DNA from: Oscillospiraceae bacterium
GTDB taxonomy: Bacteria; Bacillota; Clostridia; Oscillospirales; CAG-382
Direction of reading: 5' to 3'
Length of the DNA stretch: 36,631 bases
Assembly: GCA_015065165.1 (NCBI GenBank)
Contig: SVQU01000001.1
Location: forward strand, 1 to 36,631
Part shown: piece by piece, positions 25,104 through 33,466 of the stretch
Numbering within the stretch: the first letter of the stretch is position 1
How the letters are laid out: the number at the start of each line of letters is the position of its first letter
Program-made: the position numbers and the translations under genes
Notes under the pieces: generated by a model
Databases searched by the model: none
Told to the model about the DNA's origin: nothing
What the model saw: only the letters and a program-made list of their open reading frames with translations

Positions 25104-25869
25104 GAATGTCGCCGATTCCGTCGAAAATAACGTCGGGTGCGTTATCTTCGTTAACATCGTTGATGTTAGTCTCACCGCTGAGAACAAGAATTGACATAAG
25201 GCCGTTATTTTTACCCAATGCGATGTCTGTGTAAAGTCTATCACCGACGATGGCAGTTTCGCTAAATGGAATGTTAAATAGCTCGGATATCATATCGGCA
25301 GTTTCTTTATGAGGTTTTCCGAAGTATTTGGGCTTAACGTTAGTGGATGCGGTGATTAATGCCGCTATAGCGCCGCTGTCGGGGATAAATCCTGTTTCGG
25401 TAGGGCAGTTGAAGTCTGGGTGCGTACAGAAAAATTCCGCGCCGTTTCTTATAAGGTCGCAGGCTGTTACAAGCTTTTCGTAGGTTAGAGTTGTATCAAA
25501 GGAGCTTACAACAATTTTTGCTTCTTCTGAAAGCATAATTCCCGCATCTTTAAAGGACTGTTCCAATGCGGGTGTGCCTACAAGATAAACCGATTCGCCC
25601 AGTCTGTGGCGTTTTAGATATTCTATAGTAACGTCGCCGGCGGTAATTACGTCTTCGCGTATAGCACCAAAACCCATTCTGTTAAGTTTATCGACGTAAT
25701 TGTTTGGGTTTTTACTGGCATTGTTTGTGAAGAACACAACCTTTCTGCCGCTTTCTCTTGCAGTTTTCACAAATTCAATGGCGCCGGGCAGGATGTTTTC
25801 ACCTAAATAAATTGTGCCATCCATATCAAGTACGAAAAGCTTTATATTTTTGATATCTGATTTATTCAT
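25090..25869 (-). CDS. HAD-IIA family phosphatase (NagD-like)
   Basis: This 259-residue phosphatase has all HAD motifs: FVLDMDGTIYLGE (catalytic D15 and D17), FFTNNASKN (motif II), a lysine region around GKPHKETADMI (motif III) and VGDRLYTDIALGKNNG (motif IV). The cap position between motifs II and III and the sequence GAxxxL make it of the C2-capped subfamily IIA, with NagD, AraL and 4-nitrophenyl phosphatases. The substrate is probably a sugar or nucleotide monophosphate and cannot be told. AAGGAG lies 7 bases before the ATG at 25869, so an earlier start at 25896 was rejected. It has its own promoter (25905-25933). The last 14 bases overlap the convergent PurL-like gene. Confidence 0.9.
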   Translation of the reverse strand: MNKSDIKNIKLFVLDMDGTIYLGENILPGAIEFVKTARESGRKVVFFTNNASKNPNNYVDKLNRMGFGAIREDVITAGDVTIEYLKRHRLGESVYLVGTPALEQSFKDAGIMLSEEAKIVVSSFDTTLTYEKLVTACDLIRNGAEFFCTHPDFNCPTETGFIPDSGAIAALITASTNVKPKYFGKPHKETADMISELFNIPFSETAIVGDRLYTDIALGKNNGLMSILVLSGETNINDVNEDNAPDVIFDGIGDILKHF

Positions 25870-25904
25870 ATTGATACTCCTTTTAGATTTTATCATCGCA
25901 AATG

Positions 25905-25933
25905 ATTATAATATATTTTTCAAAGCTTTTCAA
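25905..25933 (-). promoter_or_regulatory. Promoter of the HAD-IIA gene
   Basis: On the - strand TTGAAA (25933-25928) and TATAAT (25910-25905) are 17 bases apart. Transcription should begin near 25898, about 28 bases before the start codon. Confidence 0.78.
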
Positions 25934-25948
25934 TAGGGATTTTCATAA

Positions 25949-25975
25949 AAAAGCGCACCAGAGCTGTGTGCTTTT
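25949..25975. terminator. Orphan hairpin between two divergent promoters
   Basis: AAAAGCGCAC and GTGTGCTTTT form a 10-bp stem (one G-U pair) with a 7-base loop and A/T-rich flanks. It looks like a bidirectional terminator but no gene ends here. It lies between the -35 boxes of the divergent promoters at 25905-25933 and 26005-26033. It may be left over from a lost gene, or it may insulate the two. Confidence 0.5.
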
Positions 25976-26004
25976 CTATTTGCGTGGGATGTTATAAAAA
26001 TAGG

Positions 26005-26033
26005 TTGAAATTAAATAATATATGTGATACTAT
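26005..26033 (+). promoter_or_regulatory. Promoter of the O-antigen ligase-like gene
   Basis: TTGAAA (26005-26010) and TACTAT (26028-26033) are 17 bases apart. Transcription should begin near 26040, 25 bases before the start codon. Confidence 0.6.
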
Positions 26034-26064
26034 ATTCTTGAAAATAAAATTTTGGAGATTCAAA

Positions 26065-27678
26065 ATGAGAGGAAAGCAACAATTTGAAAAATTGGCACAT
26101 AAGCTATTGTGGTGGTGTAATTCTACAATAGTTATATACACAATGATTATGTTGTCGGCTTTTCCTTTTTATTTGAAAGAATCATATCGGTCAGCACGCA
26201 CTGATAAGTATCATTTTTTTGTTGTTGTAACTTTAGCGATGGCCATAGTGGTTTTGGCTATTTATTTTGTATATGTGTTAAATAAAATAAAGTATAAAAG
26301 CAAACTGGATTTTGCAGAACGTTACAACCGTAAAAAGCTTAATGCCGTTGATATCAGTTTGTTGTTATTTTGGTTGATAACTGTAATTTCCACCATATGC
26401 GCAACCGTAAGCGGTGGCGAATTCGCTGCTTTTTTCAGCGGGAGTATGGGCAGAAATATGGGATTATTAATGATAACAATGCTAGTCGTTGCATATTTCT
26501 CTGTTTCCGGATTCTTCTGCTACAAAAGGGGATTTTTCTGGTTTGTATTGTTTGCCATGGCGATGATGAGCATTATTGCCATAGTTAATTATTATTATTT
26601 AGACCCGCTGTATTTATTTGCTAAGTACAAATCCAATGCAAACGTAATTAAGAATTTTACTACCACCATTGGTAACAAGAACTATCTTTCTGCTATGATA
26701 TGCGTTACTTTGCCTTTGGCAATGGGATTGGGTATTGTAACTAAAGATAAAATCACGCGTGTTCTTTCGTATATTTGTGTGGGAATACAGTTTATGGCAC
26801 TTATTGTCGCAACCAGCGACGGGGGATTTCTCGGTTGTTTTGCGGGTATAATGGCATTGTTTGTATTGTCGACGCGTGATGTAAAGCGATTATCTCGATT
26901 CTTCCAATGTGCGGGTATTATTGTGCTGTCCAGCAAAATCCTTTGGCTGTTTGATTTATTAATGAAGGGTAACAACAAGGGATATACAAGCTTTTCGAGA
27001 ATTTTTATATATGATAACCGTTTATTTATTCTAATTCCTGTGTTTTTTGGTTTAGCATATTATTTTTCAAAATTAAAAGATGATAGCGGTAAAATTTCGA
27101 AAGCGTTGTTTATATCGGCTGTTTCATTGACACTTGTTATTGTGTTAATATTTGTTTCTTTGTTTGTTTATTTTACCTCTAACACAGACATTAAAGTAGG
27201 GGAGTTTACCTCATTTTTTAGATTTGATGAAAACTGGGGTACACATCGAGGCTTCTTTTGGATAAACGCTTTTGAAATGTTTGGGGATTTTACTTTAAGA
27301 GAAAAGCTCTTTGGAGTGGGTCCTGATAATTTCGTTGAGCCTTTCTTGGTTTTTGATAAAGAGCTTATACAAAAATATAACGAAACTCACGCTGATGCTG
27401 CTCATAACGTTTATATCAATTATTTAATAACTTACGGTATTCTTGGCGCTGTTTTTTACGTTAGCTTTATTGCCTTTTCTCTTTGGGGAGTTATACGAAA
27501 CGCAACTAAAAATCCTCTTGCTTTTGCGGTTGTTGGAGCTATTGTTGCATTTACGTTTCAGGATATTGTTAATATCGCTAATCCTGTAAACACGCCGTGG
27601 CTGTTTATATTGATTGCAATTTCTCAGGCTTGTTATTTAAAAGTGAATACACCTTCATATTCTAATGAAGTTCTTTAA
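26065..27678 (+). CDS. O-antigen ligase/polymerase-like membrane protein (Wzy/WaaL family)
   Basis: This 537-residue protein has about 11-13 membrane spans and a large outside loop near its C-terminal part (about residues 390-460). The loop ends in the family motif region AHNVYINYLITYGILGAVFY, with the His-Asn typical of the O-antigen ligase/Wzy superfamily (Wzy_C). Members join or polymerise lipid-linked glycan units at the outer face of the membrane. The protein could polymerise or ligate a surface glycan, perhaps from the locus at the window start, though it stands about 18 kb away and alone. The ATG at 26065 follows GGAG by 7 bases; an earlier in-frame start at 25966 lies before the promoter and is rejected. 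Its stop codon overlaps that of the convergent LysR gene. Confidence 0.8.
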   Translation: MRGKQQFEKLAHKLLWWCNSTIVIYTMIMLSAFPFYLKESYRSARTDKYHFFVVVTLAMAIVVLAIYFVYVLNKIKYKSKLDFAERYNRKKLNAVDISLLLFWLITVISTICATVSGGEFAAFFSGSMGRNMGLLMITMLVVAYFSVSGFFCYKRGFFWFVLFAMAMMSIIAIVNYYYLDPLYLFAKYKSNANVIKNFTTTIGNKNYLSAMICVTLPLAMGLGIVTKDKITRVLSYICVGIQFMALIVATSDGGFLGCFAGIMALFVLSTRDVKRLSRFFQCAGIIVLSSKILWLFDLLMKGNNKGYTSFSRIFIYDNRLFILIPVFFGLAYYFSKLKDDSGKISKALFISAVSLTLVIVLIFVSLFVYFTSNTDIKVGEFTSFFRFDENWGTHRGFFWINAFEMFGDFTLREKLFGVGPDNFVEPFLVFDKELIQKYNETHADAAHNVYINYLITYGILGAVFYVSFIAFSLWGVIRNATKNPLAFAVVGAIVAFTFQDIVNIANPVNTPWLFILIAISQACYLKVNTPSYSNEVL

Positions 27679-28565
27679 TTTGATTTAATCATTTCGATTA
27701 GTTTTATAACTGCAGGTGATGGTGTTATGTTTTTTAGTGTGCATATGCCAATACTTCTTGCGGGCATTGTAAACTCGGTTTTAAGTTTAAAAACATCCAT
27801 TTGCGATAAATCACCCGCAAATTCCTCGGTAACGCAAGCGATACCGAGGTTTTTCTTTGCAAAATCCAACAATAAGTCGTGTGAACCAAGCTCGAACTCG
27901 GGATTTAATTCGATTCCGTGGGAGTGAAAAAACGTATCGGTCGTTTTACGAGTGTTTGATTTAGGCTCCAACATAACCAACGGCAGGGCGGCTATTTCCT
28001 TTAGACTTAGGTATTTTTCCTTTAAATACTTGTATTTTTCCCCTGCAATAAATATATCGTTCAATACTTCGGTTTGTATGATTTCGATATTATGATAAAA
28101 TTGCATATCAACAGGAAGACTGACAAAGGCTACGTCAACTGTACCGGAATTTAGCTTTGATAAGGTTTCGTCGGTAACTCTGTTAACGATTTCTATTTTT
28201 ACGCCGGGGTATTTATTATGAAACTGTTCCAATTTAGACAAAAGGAAGTGCCTTGTAATAGTATCACCCGAACCAATGCGTAAGCTTCCTTCGTCGAGTG
28301 ATTTCATTCGCTGGAATAAACTTTCGGCGTTATTGATTTCAGCCATTGCTCTTTTGGTATAGTTGAATAACAATTCGCCCTGAGAGGTCAATTTTGCGCC
28401 CTTACGACCTCTTACAAATAAAGTAACGCCTAATTCATTTTCAAGGGAGCGAATTTGTTGGCTTACTGCACTTTGCGTTATATATAGTTGTTTTGCGGCT
28501 TCGGAAAAGCTTTCGCAAACAGCGACAGTATGAAAAACTTTGTATTGTTCTAATTTAATATTCAT
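27675..28565 (-). CDS. LysR-family transcriptional regulator
   Basis: This 296-residue regulator has the N-terminal winged helix-turn-helix, with FSEAAKQLYITQSAVSQQI (residues about 20-38) as the DNA-reading helix pair, followed by the linker helix and a two-lobed effector-binding domain (from LRIGSGDTITRHFL at about 92). Such proteins bind a small ligand and usually activate the divergent gene. AAGGAG precedes the ATG at 28565. The divergent neighbour is the F420-0:glutamate ligase-family gene, and the two promoters interlace, so it probably controls that gene and itself. The ligand is unknown. Confidence 0.93.
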   Translation of the reverse strand: MNIKLEQYKVFHTVAVCESFSEAAKQLYITQSAVSQQIRSLENELGVTLFVRGRKGAKLTSQGELLFNYTKRAMAEINNAESLFQRMKSLDEGSLRIGSGDTITRHFLLSKLEQFHNKYPGVKIEIVNRVTDETLSKLNSGTVDVAFVSLPVDMQFYHNIEIIQTEVLNDIFIAGEKYKYLKEKYLSLKEIAALPLVMLEPKSNTRKTTDTFFHSHGIELNPEFELGSHDLLLDFAKKNLGIACVTEEFAGDLSQMDVFKLKTEFTMPARSIGICTLKNITPSPAVIKLIEMIKSN

Positions 28566-28585
28566 AAGTACTCCTTATGTATAAC

Positions 28586-28597
28586 ATTATTAATAAT
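28586..28597. promoter_or_regulatory. Palindrome, candidate LysR operator
   Basis: ATTATTAATAAT is a perfect 12-base palindrome that lies just upstream of the -35 box of the F420 ligase-like gene and downstream of the LysR promoter. This is where LysR proteins usually bind. A/T-only palindromes also occur by chance, so the assignment is weak. Confidence 0.35.
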
Positions 28598-28600
28598 TGT

Positions 28601-28648
28601 TTGACTTATGGATAGATATATATTATAATATGAATAGAAAAAAGTCAA
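28601..28648. promoter_or_regulatory. Interlaced divergent promoters sharing one -10 region
   Basis: Reading +, TTGACT (28601-28606) is 17 bases before TATAAT (28624-28629), pointing to the gene at 28673. Reading -, TTGACT (28648-28643) is 17 bases before TAATAT (28625-28620), or 15 bases before TATAAT (28627-28622), pointing to the LysR gene. The palindromic TATTATAATA (28621-28630) can serve as -10 for both, so RNA polymerase could occupy only one at a time. Confidence 0.65.
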
Positions 28649-28672
28649 TGGCTTTTTAGGAGGAAATTTTAA

Positions 28673-29866
28673 ATGAACGAAAGACTTATCGGTACAGTCT
28701 CCCGCGGTGTGAGAGCGCCTATTATTCGTCAAGGAGATGATATCGCTACCATAGTTGCTGAAAGCGTACTTGATGCAGCTAAAAGTGAAAATATAGATAT
28801 CCGTGATAAAGACGTTGTGGCAGTTACAGAGGCGGTTGTTGCCCGTGCACAGGGTAACTATGCATCTGTAGACCAAATTGCCGCAGATATTAAAGCAAAA
28901 TTCCCCGAAGGTACTTTCGGTGTAATTTTTCCCATTCTTTCCCGTAACCGTTTTGCAATTTGCTTAAAGGGTATTGCACGCGGAGCGAAGAAAATCGTTC
29001 TTATGCTTTCTTACCCTTCGGATGAAGTAGGTAACCACCTTATCGATTACGATTCTTTAGATGCCGCGGGTGTTAACCCTTGGACAGACGTTCTTACTGA
29101 AGCGCGTTACAGAGAATTGTTCGGTATTGTAAAGCATCCTTTTACAGGTGTTGACTATATTGAATATTACCGCAATCTTATAGAATCCGAAAACTGCGAA
29201 GTTGAAATTATTCTTGCAAACGATTGCCGCAAGGTTCTTGAATATACCGAAAACGTACTCACTTGTGATATTCATACTCGTGCACGTAGCAAACGTTTGC
29301 TTACTGCCGCAGGCGCAAAGGCAGTATATGGTTTGGACGATATTTTGAATTCTTCTGTTGATGGTTCCGGATATAACGAAAAGTATGGTTTGTTAGGTAG
29401 TAATAAAGCTACAGAGGACACAGTTAAGCTTTTCCCTCGCGATTGTGAAGCTGTTGTTGAAAAGATAGCTAACATTCTCCATGAAAAGTCGGGCAAGAAT
29501 GTTGAAGTTATGGTTTATGGCGACGGTGCGTTTAAGGACCCCGCAGGTAAGATTTGGGAATTGGCAGACCCTGTTGTTTCTCCCGCATATACTGCAGGTC
29601 TTGAAGGTCAGCCTAACGAAGTTAAGCTTAAGTATCTTGCTGATAATGATTTCAAGCATCTTTCCGGCAAGGAACTTAAGGACGCTATCAGTGAATATAT
29701 CCGTAACAAGGACGAAGATCTTGTTGGTAAGATGGCTTCTCAGGGTACAACCCCCAGAAAACTTACCGACCTTATCGGCTCCCTTTGCGACCTCACTTCC
29801 GGTAGCGGTGATAAAGGCACTCCTATCGTTTGGATTCAGGGCTATTTCGATAACTACACTGCATAA
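28673..29866 (+). CDS. Coenzyme F420-0:L-glutamate ligase-family protein
   Basis: This 397-residue protein matches the F420-0:glutamate ligase (CofE-like) domain family. Family parts are DIATIVAESVLDAAKSENIDIRDKDVVAVTEAVVARAQG at the N-terminus (bounded by D19 and G57; core DVVAVTEAVVARAQG), the central IARGAKKIVLMLSYPSD, and the C-terminal VMVYGDGAFKDPAGKIWELADP. True CofE proteins are about 250 residues and make the polyglutamate tail of F420; this one is longer, of the type found in many clostridia that seem not to make F420. Its real substrate is unknown. GGAGG lies 8 bases before the ATG. Codon use looks like that of highly expressed genes. A terminator follows. Confidence 0.85.
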   Translation: MNERLIGTVSRGVRAPIIRQGDDIATIVAESVLDAAKSENIDIRDKDVVAVTEAVVARAQGNYASVDQIAADIKAKFPEGTFGVIFPILSRNRFAICLKGIARGAKKIVLMLSYPSDEVGNHLIDYDSLDAAGVNPWTDVLTEARYRELFGIVKHPFTGVDYIEYYRNLIESENCEVEIILANDCRKVLEYTENVLTCDIHTRARSKRLLTAAGAKAVYGLDDILNSSVDGSGYNEKYGLLGSNKATEDTVKLFPRDCEAVVEKIANILHEKSGKNVEVMVYGDGAFKDPAGKIWELADPVVSPAYTAGLEGQPNEVKLKYLADNDFKHLSGKELKDAISEYIRNKDEDLVGKMASQGTTPRKLTDLIGSLCDLTSGSGDKGTPIVWIQGYFDNYTA

Positions 29867-29870
29867 TTTT

Positions 29871-29904
29871 AAAACACTTGCTTTGGTAACGAAGCAAGTG
29901 TTTT
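29871..29904 (+). terminator. Rho-independent terminator
   Basis: AAAACACTTGCTT and AAGCAAGTGTTTT form a perfect 13-bp stem with an 8-base loop, followed by more Ts. It lies 4 bases after the stop of the F420 ligase-family gene. Confidence 0.9.
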
Positions 29905-30004
29905 TTGTATGAACAATTCTATAAATTGTTTTATTCTTGGGCTAATAGGTTCAGATAATAGCTTTTAATTTTAAACCGTCGAGAATTCTCAGTTTTATAT
30001 ATAA

Positions 30005-30033
30005 AAAAGAACCGTCCGATGGACGGTTCTTTT
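30005..30033. terminator. Bidirectional Rho-independent terminator
   Basis: AAAAGAACCGTCC and GGACGGTTCTTTT form a perfect 13-bp stem with the 3-base loop GAT. On the - strand it ends in a T-run and lies 16 bases after the stop of the large lipoprotein gene. It also works on the + strand. Confidence 0.9.
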
Positions 30034-30049
30034 AAATTTGACTGATTAC

Positions 30050-32701
30050 TTATTTTGCTTGGGGGTGAAGAGTGTAATAAGCGGTAGCAACCTTGCCTTT
30101 TACAACGAAGTCTAACCAAGTGGGGTATACTTCAACGACAACTTCGTTGGTTTCTCCTTCTTCGCCGGCTTCACCTTCGGAGGTTTCTGCATCGGAAGAT
30201 TCGGTAGCAGAGGATTCAACTTCGGAAGAAACAACTTCAGAGGATTCGATTTCAACAGAGGTTTCTTCGGTGGATTCAACTTCGGTAGTTTCTACATCAG
30301 AAGCATCTTCGGTAGTTTCTACTTCGCTGGAATCTACATCAGAAGCATCAGAAACATCTGATGTATCAGAAGTATCAGAAGTTTCGCCATCTTCAGCAAC
30401 TGCCTGCTTTACAAGGTAACCGATATCAAGAAGAATTTCTTCTCTTGTCTTGCCAAGTTTTTCGCTGTATTCAGTGATGAAATCTTCAACGGCAGTTTCG
30501 ATAGCTACGTTAATTTCATCAACCATAGCGGTTGTTGTTGCCTTAACCATAGCGCTGAGCTTAGAATCAACCTTGTTTTGCACCATAATGGGAAGGTCGA
30601 ATTTCATCATGGAATCAAGGTCCTGCTTATACTTGTCGGAATTTTTAAGTTCCTGGAACAATCTGTTGTATTCTCCGGTACCAACGTTTGCTTTAACAGA
30701 AGCGGATACTTCATCTTCAATCAAATCGAGGTATTCTTCCTCAACTCTTTCGGCGATATCTTCGGCAGTGATGCCTTCTGCATCGTAATATTCATTGATA
30801 TGTTCGATAACGTAATCATCGGTAAGAGTTGTATTCAACATATCGGTGATCTCATCTTTAGAAGCTTCGGGATTGTCTGCTTCCAATTGCTTTTTCAATT
30901 CCTTCTTGAGGAATTTTTTAGCTTCCTTAGCGTCATCCTTTAGGATTTCGGCTTCTGCATCCTTGCGGAGTGCAGCGCCTTGGCTTGCGATAATCTGATC
31001 GCGATAACGTTCGCTAAAGATGGGGGTGAGTACGTTCTTTTCGTAGATATCATCAAGCTTAGAAATCAAGCTTGCTTCAACTTCAGCGGTGGCATCGGTT
31101 ACAAGCTTTTCGTAGTCGAATTCAACTGTGTTACCGTTTGCATCGGTAGAAGTTAATTCGCCATACATAAGGGAGGGGTAATACTTATTAACGATTTCGT
31201 TAATAATAGCAATATAATCGGGCTCGGTAATTGTAACAAGCTGAGTTTCGGTCTTGGGTTCTTCGGATTCGGTATCGGTTGTATCATCTTCGATTACAAC
31301 TTCTTCGTAATAAGTGAACTCCATAGGAGGCATTGTGAAGCCCAAAGAAGGTGAGGGGATTGCAAGCTTGTTTTGCTCGATTTGGTCATTCCACTTGTTG
31401 GGGCTTTCGCCATCAAGAGTGTGGGTGATGAAGCAGTTACCGATATATTGAGGATCAACGATATAAGGATTATCCTTAATACGTTCTACCTGATTTTTAT
31501 CGTTCAATTCATAGTGAGCGATTTCAACGCCGTGAGTCTTTTCGATACCGTAGGTAAGAAGGTTCATCAAATCAGCATCGGTATTGATTTCGTTGATAAT
31601 CTTTACTACGTCAGTAAGTTCGTTAGAAACTACGCTGGCAGGAATACAGAAAATATTTTTGATGGTATTTTCGGTAGTAGCGATAGGTGCAGAATATTGA
31701 ACAAATTCATATTCATAACCTGTATCTGCCAAACGGTTCTTGATTTCATCCTTAGTGCCCATTTCGATACGAACTGCGCAACGTGCATCTTCAGAAACGT
31801 CTTCGCTAATATATCCCTTTGCATTGAACTTTGCAAGCAATGTGAAGAATTCCTGAAGCTTTTTGTTGCTGTATGCATCAATAACTTCGCCGTTAGTAAC
31901 AAGTGCAGGGAAGCCTTCGTTAACGATAAAGTTGATATCGGAGGGAACAATGGTATTTAACAAAGGAACAACATCGGTAGTAGCGCCGGTATTGTCAGCC
32001 TTTACCTTTCCGAGATAATCTTCAAGGTCTTCGAGAGTCTTAATGGTGTCGAGGTTTACATTGTATTTTTCGAGCAATTCCTTATCAAATACCAACTGAG
32101 AGTATTCGCCGATAGCGGTATTTATAGGAATACCGTAAGTTTTGTTGTTAACCTTTACAGCATCACGCAGGGTGGTGTGGATTGCAGATTTAAGCTCTTT
32201 ACCTTCGTTGTTGAGCTTTTCATCCAACTGAGCGAGCTTTTCTTCGGATGCGAGCTTATAATAATCATCATAACCTCTAACCAAGAAAATATCAACACGA
32301 GGACGTTTTAAAACGATATCTTCATCGTTTTCGAGAATGTCCAAAACTCTATCGCCGGTCATTACACCGGGATACAATTCGATATTTTCGGCATAAGGGT
32401 TATTTTCCTTATCTGCCAAATAATCGTCAAGTTCGGTAAGCTTACCATTGATGAATTCATCATATTCATCCTCGGTAACCATTTGAAGATCGAGGATAAC
32501 ACCTAATCTGTAAAAGAGAATACGGTTGAGCGAAAGCTCTACCTGTCTGATAGCTTCAGGGGAAGTTGCTTCGTCAACAATTGTGTAGAGAGTGTATACG
32601 CTTACTTCTGTACCGGTAAGATCAACTTCTTTGTTACAAGCCGTGAGCAACGGCAAAATCATAAGAAGCGACAGAAGAATACACAAGATGCCTTTTTTCA
32701 T
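30050..32701 (-). CDS. Large solute-binding-type lipoprotein with Ser/Asp/Glu-rich tail
   Basis: This 883-residue protein begins with a lipoprotein signal MKKGILCILLSLLMILPLLTAC (lipidated C22). Residues about 30-460 resemble extracellular solute-binding proteins (family 1): DIFLVRGYDDYY, NKTYGIPINTAIGEYSQLVFDKELLEKYNVN and the hinge-like parts after it. Residues about 460-770 are charged, helical and contain coiled-coil-like stretches (AKEAKKFLKKELKKQLEAD), unusual for a binding protein. Residues about 771-855 are an imperfect repeat rich in Ser, Thr, Asp, Glu and Val, and about 28 residues remain at the end. Typical binding proteins are 420-560 residues. No transporter permease is next to it. 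AGGAGGT precedes the ATG, and a consensus promoter and terminator bound it as a single gene. The ligand is unknown. Confidence 0.75.
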   Translation of the reverse strand: MKKGILCILLSLLMILPLLTACNKEVDLTGTEVSVYTLYTIVDEATSPEAIRQVELSLNRILFYRLGVILDLQMVTEDEYDEFINGKLTELDDYLADKENNPYAENIELYPGVMTGDRVLDILENDEDIVLKRPRVDIFLVRGYDDYYKLASEEKLAQLDEKLNNEGKELKSAIHTTLRDAVKVNNKTYGIPINTAIGEYSQLVFDKELLEKYNVNLDTIKTLEDLEDYLGKVKADNTGATTDVVPLLNTIVPSDINFIVNEGFPALVTNGEVIDAYSNKKLQEFFTLLAKFNAKGYISEDVSEDARCAVRIEMGTKDEIKNRLADTGYEYEFVQYSAPIATTENTIKNIFCIPASVVSNELTDVVKIINEINTDADLMNLLTYGIEKTHGVEIAHYELNDKNQVERIKDNPYIVDPQYIGNCFITHTLDGESPNKWNDQIEQNKLAIPSPSLGFTMPPMEFTYYEEVVIEDDTTDTESEEPKTETQLVTITEPDYIAIINEIVNKYYPSLMYGELTSTDANGNTVEFDYEKLVTDATAEVEASLISKLDDIYEKNVLTPIFSERYRDQIIASQGAALRKDAEAEILKDDAKEAKKFLKKELKKQLEADNPEASKDEITDMLNTTLTDDYVIEHINEYYDAEGITAEDIAERVEEEYLDLIEDEVSASVKANVGTGEYNRLFQELKNSDKYKQDLDSMMKFDLPIMVQNKVDSKLSAMVKATTTAMVDEINVAIETAVEDFITEYSEKLGKTREEILLDIGYLVKQAVAEDGETSDTSDTSDVSDASDVDSSEVETTEDASDVETTEVESTEETSVEIESSEVVSSEVESSATESSDAETSEGEAGEEGETNEVVVEVYPTWLDFVVKGKVATAYYTLHPQAK
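30139..30390. repeat. Degenerate low-complexity repeat inside the lipoprotein gene
   Basis: This stretch encodes runs of SDTSD, SDVSD, VETTE, VESTE, VESSE and SSEVE. At the DNA level it is a patchwork of imperfect repeats of units such as TCAGAA/TCGGAA and GTAGTTTCTAC. It probably grows and shrinks by slippage. The protein part is acidic and disordered. Confidence 0.8.
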
Positions 32702-32743
32702 TAGGCGGACCTCCTATAAATACAATAATTTATACATAGGTAC

Positions 32744-32772
32744 ATTATACATCGTTAACGCCTTTATGTCAA
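32744..32772 (-). promoter_or_regulatory. Consensus housekeeping promoter of the large lipoprotein
   Basis: On the - strand a perfect TTGACA (32772-32767) and TATAAT (32749-32744) are exactly 17 bases apart. Transcription should begin near 32737 and leave a leader of about 36 bases with AGGAGGT before the start codon. Confidence 0.9.
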
Positions 32773-32830
32773 GGTGATATGTCAATTTTCATAGAGATAA
32801 AATCAAAAAATAAGTGTTGATTTTTTTCTA

Positions 32831-32858
32831 TTGCAATATTTAAAAAAACATTTATAAT
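32831..32858 (+). promoter_or_regulatory. Promoter of the GNAT acetyltransferase
   Basis: TTGCAA (32831-32836) and a perfect TATAAT (32853-32858) are 16 bases apart. Transcription would begin near 32865, leaving only about 14 bases to the start codon. Confidence 0.6.
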
Positions 32859-32878
32859 TTAGAATAGAGGTGGATATT

Positions 32879-33466
32879 ATGACACAAAGAAAGTTGAGAA
32901 AATTGCTGCTGTCATCAATACCGTTTGAGACAGAGCGTTTAATAATACGACAGGTAAATATTAATGATGCTGAAGATATGTATGAATATTCGTCAATACC
33001 TGAGGTTTCGGAATATTTGCTTTGGTCTCCGCATTTAAATATTGAAACTACAAAAGGTTATATTATTTCGCTTCAATCGCGGTATTTAAAAGGTCTTTAC
33101 GGTGATTGGGCGATTGAATTGAAAAACAGCGATAAAATGATAGGCACGTGCGGATATGCGCATCTTGATTTAAAAGAAAAAAATTGTGAAATCGGGTATG
33201 TATTATCGCCGTTCTTCAGGAATAAAGGGTATATGTCCGAAGCTATTGACGCAATGTTGCATTTAACCTTTGACGTTATGAATTTAGAAAAAGCCACACT
33301 TCGTATAATACGAGAAAATACTCGTTCGATAAATCTGGCAGAAAAGAAAGGTTTTGTTCTTGAAACCTCCGTTTATTTGGAGATAAAAGGGGAAGTTAAG
33401 GAAGTTCTGCACTACACTTTAACCAATGATAAATTCCAAAAGAATAAAAAAGAAGCAGTCGTTTAG
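32879..33466 (+). CDS. GNAT-family N-acetyltransferase (RimJ/RimL-like)
   Basis: This 195-residue protein transfers an acetyl group from acetyl-CoA to an amine. FETERLIIRQVNINDAEDMYEY is the typical start of the RimJ/RimL subgroup. The acetyl-CoA phosphate loop is FRNKGYMSEA (about residues 117-126, of Q/RxxGxG/A type), followed by LRIIRENTRSINLAEKKGF. Members acetylate ribosomal protein N-termini or small molecules; this one's substrate is unknown. The ATG at 32879 was chosen over a GTG three codons earlier because GAGGTGG lies 5 bases before it. The stop codon lies within the terminator hairpin. Confidence 0.92.
   Translation: MTQRKLRKLLLSSIPFETERLIIRQVNINDAEDMYEYSSIPEVSEYLLWSPHLNIETTKGYIISLQSRYLKGLYGDWAIELKNSDKMIGTCGYAHLDLKEKNCEIGYVLSPFFRNKGYMSEAIDAMLHLTFDVMNLEKATLRIIRENTRSINLAEKKGFVLETSVYLEIKGEVKEVLHYTLTNDKFQKNKKEAVV

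Noticed and set aside
2514..29866. An F420-based metabolism, from the FrhB-like domain and the F420 ligase-family gene.
   Set aside because: The two genes are 24 kb apart in unrelated contexts, both families include members without F420, and no biosynthesis gene is in the window.
30139..30390. A repeat-rich stretch that could be taken for a CRISPR array.
   Set aside because: The units are short, imperfect and in frame with a Ser/Asp/Glu-rich protein tail; there are no regular spacers and no cas genes nearby.
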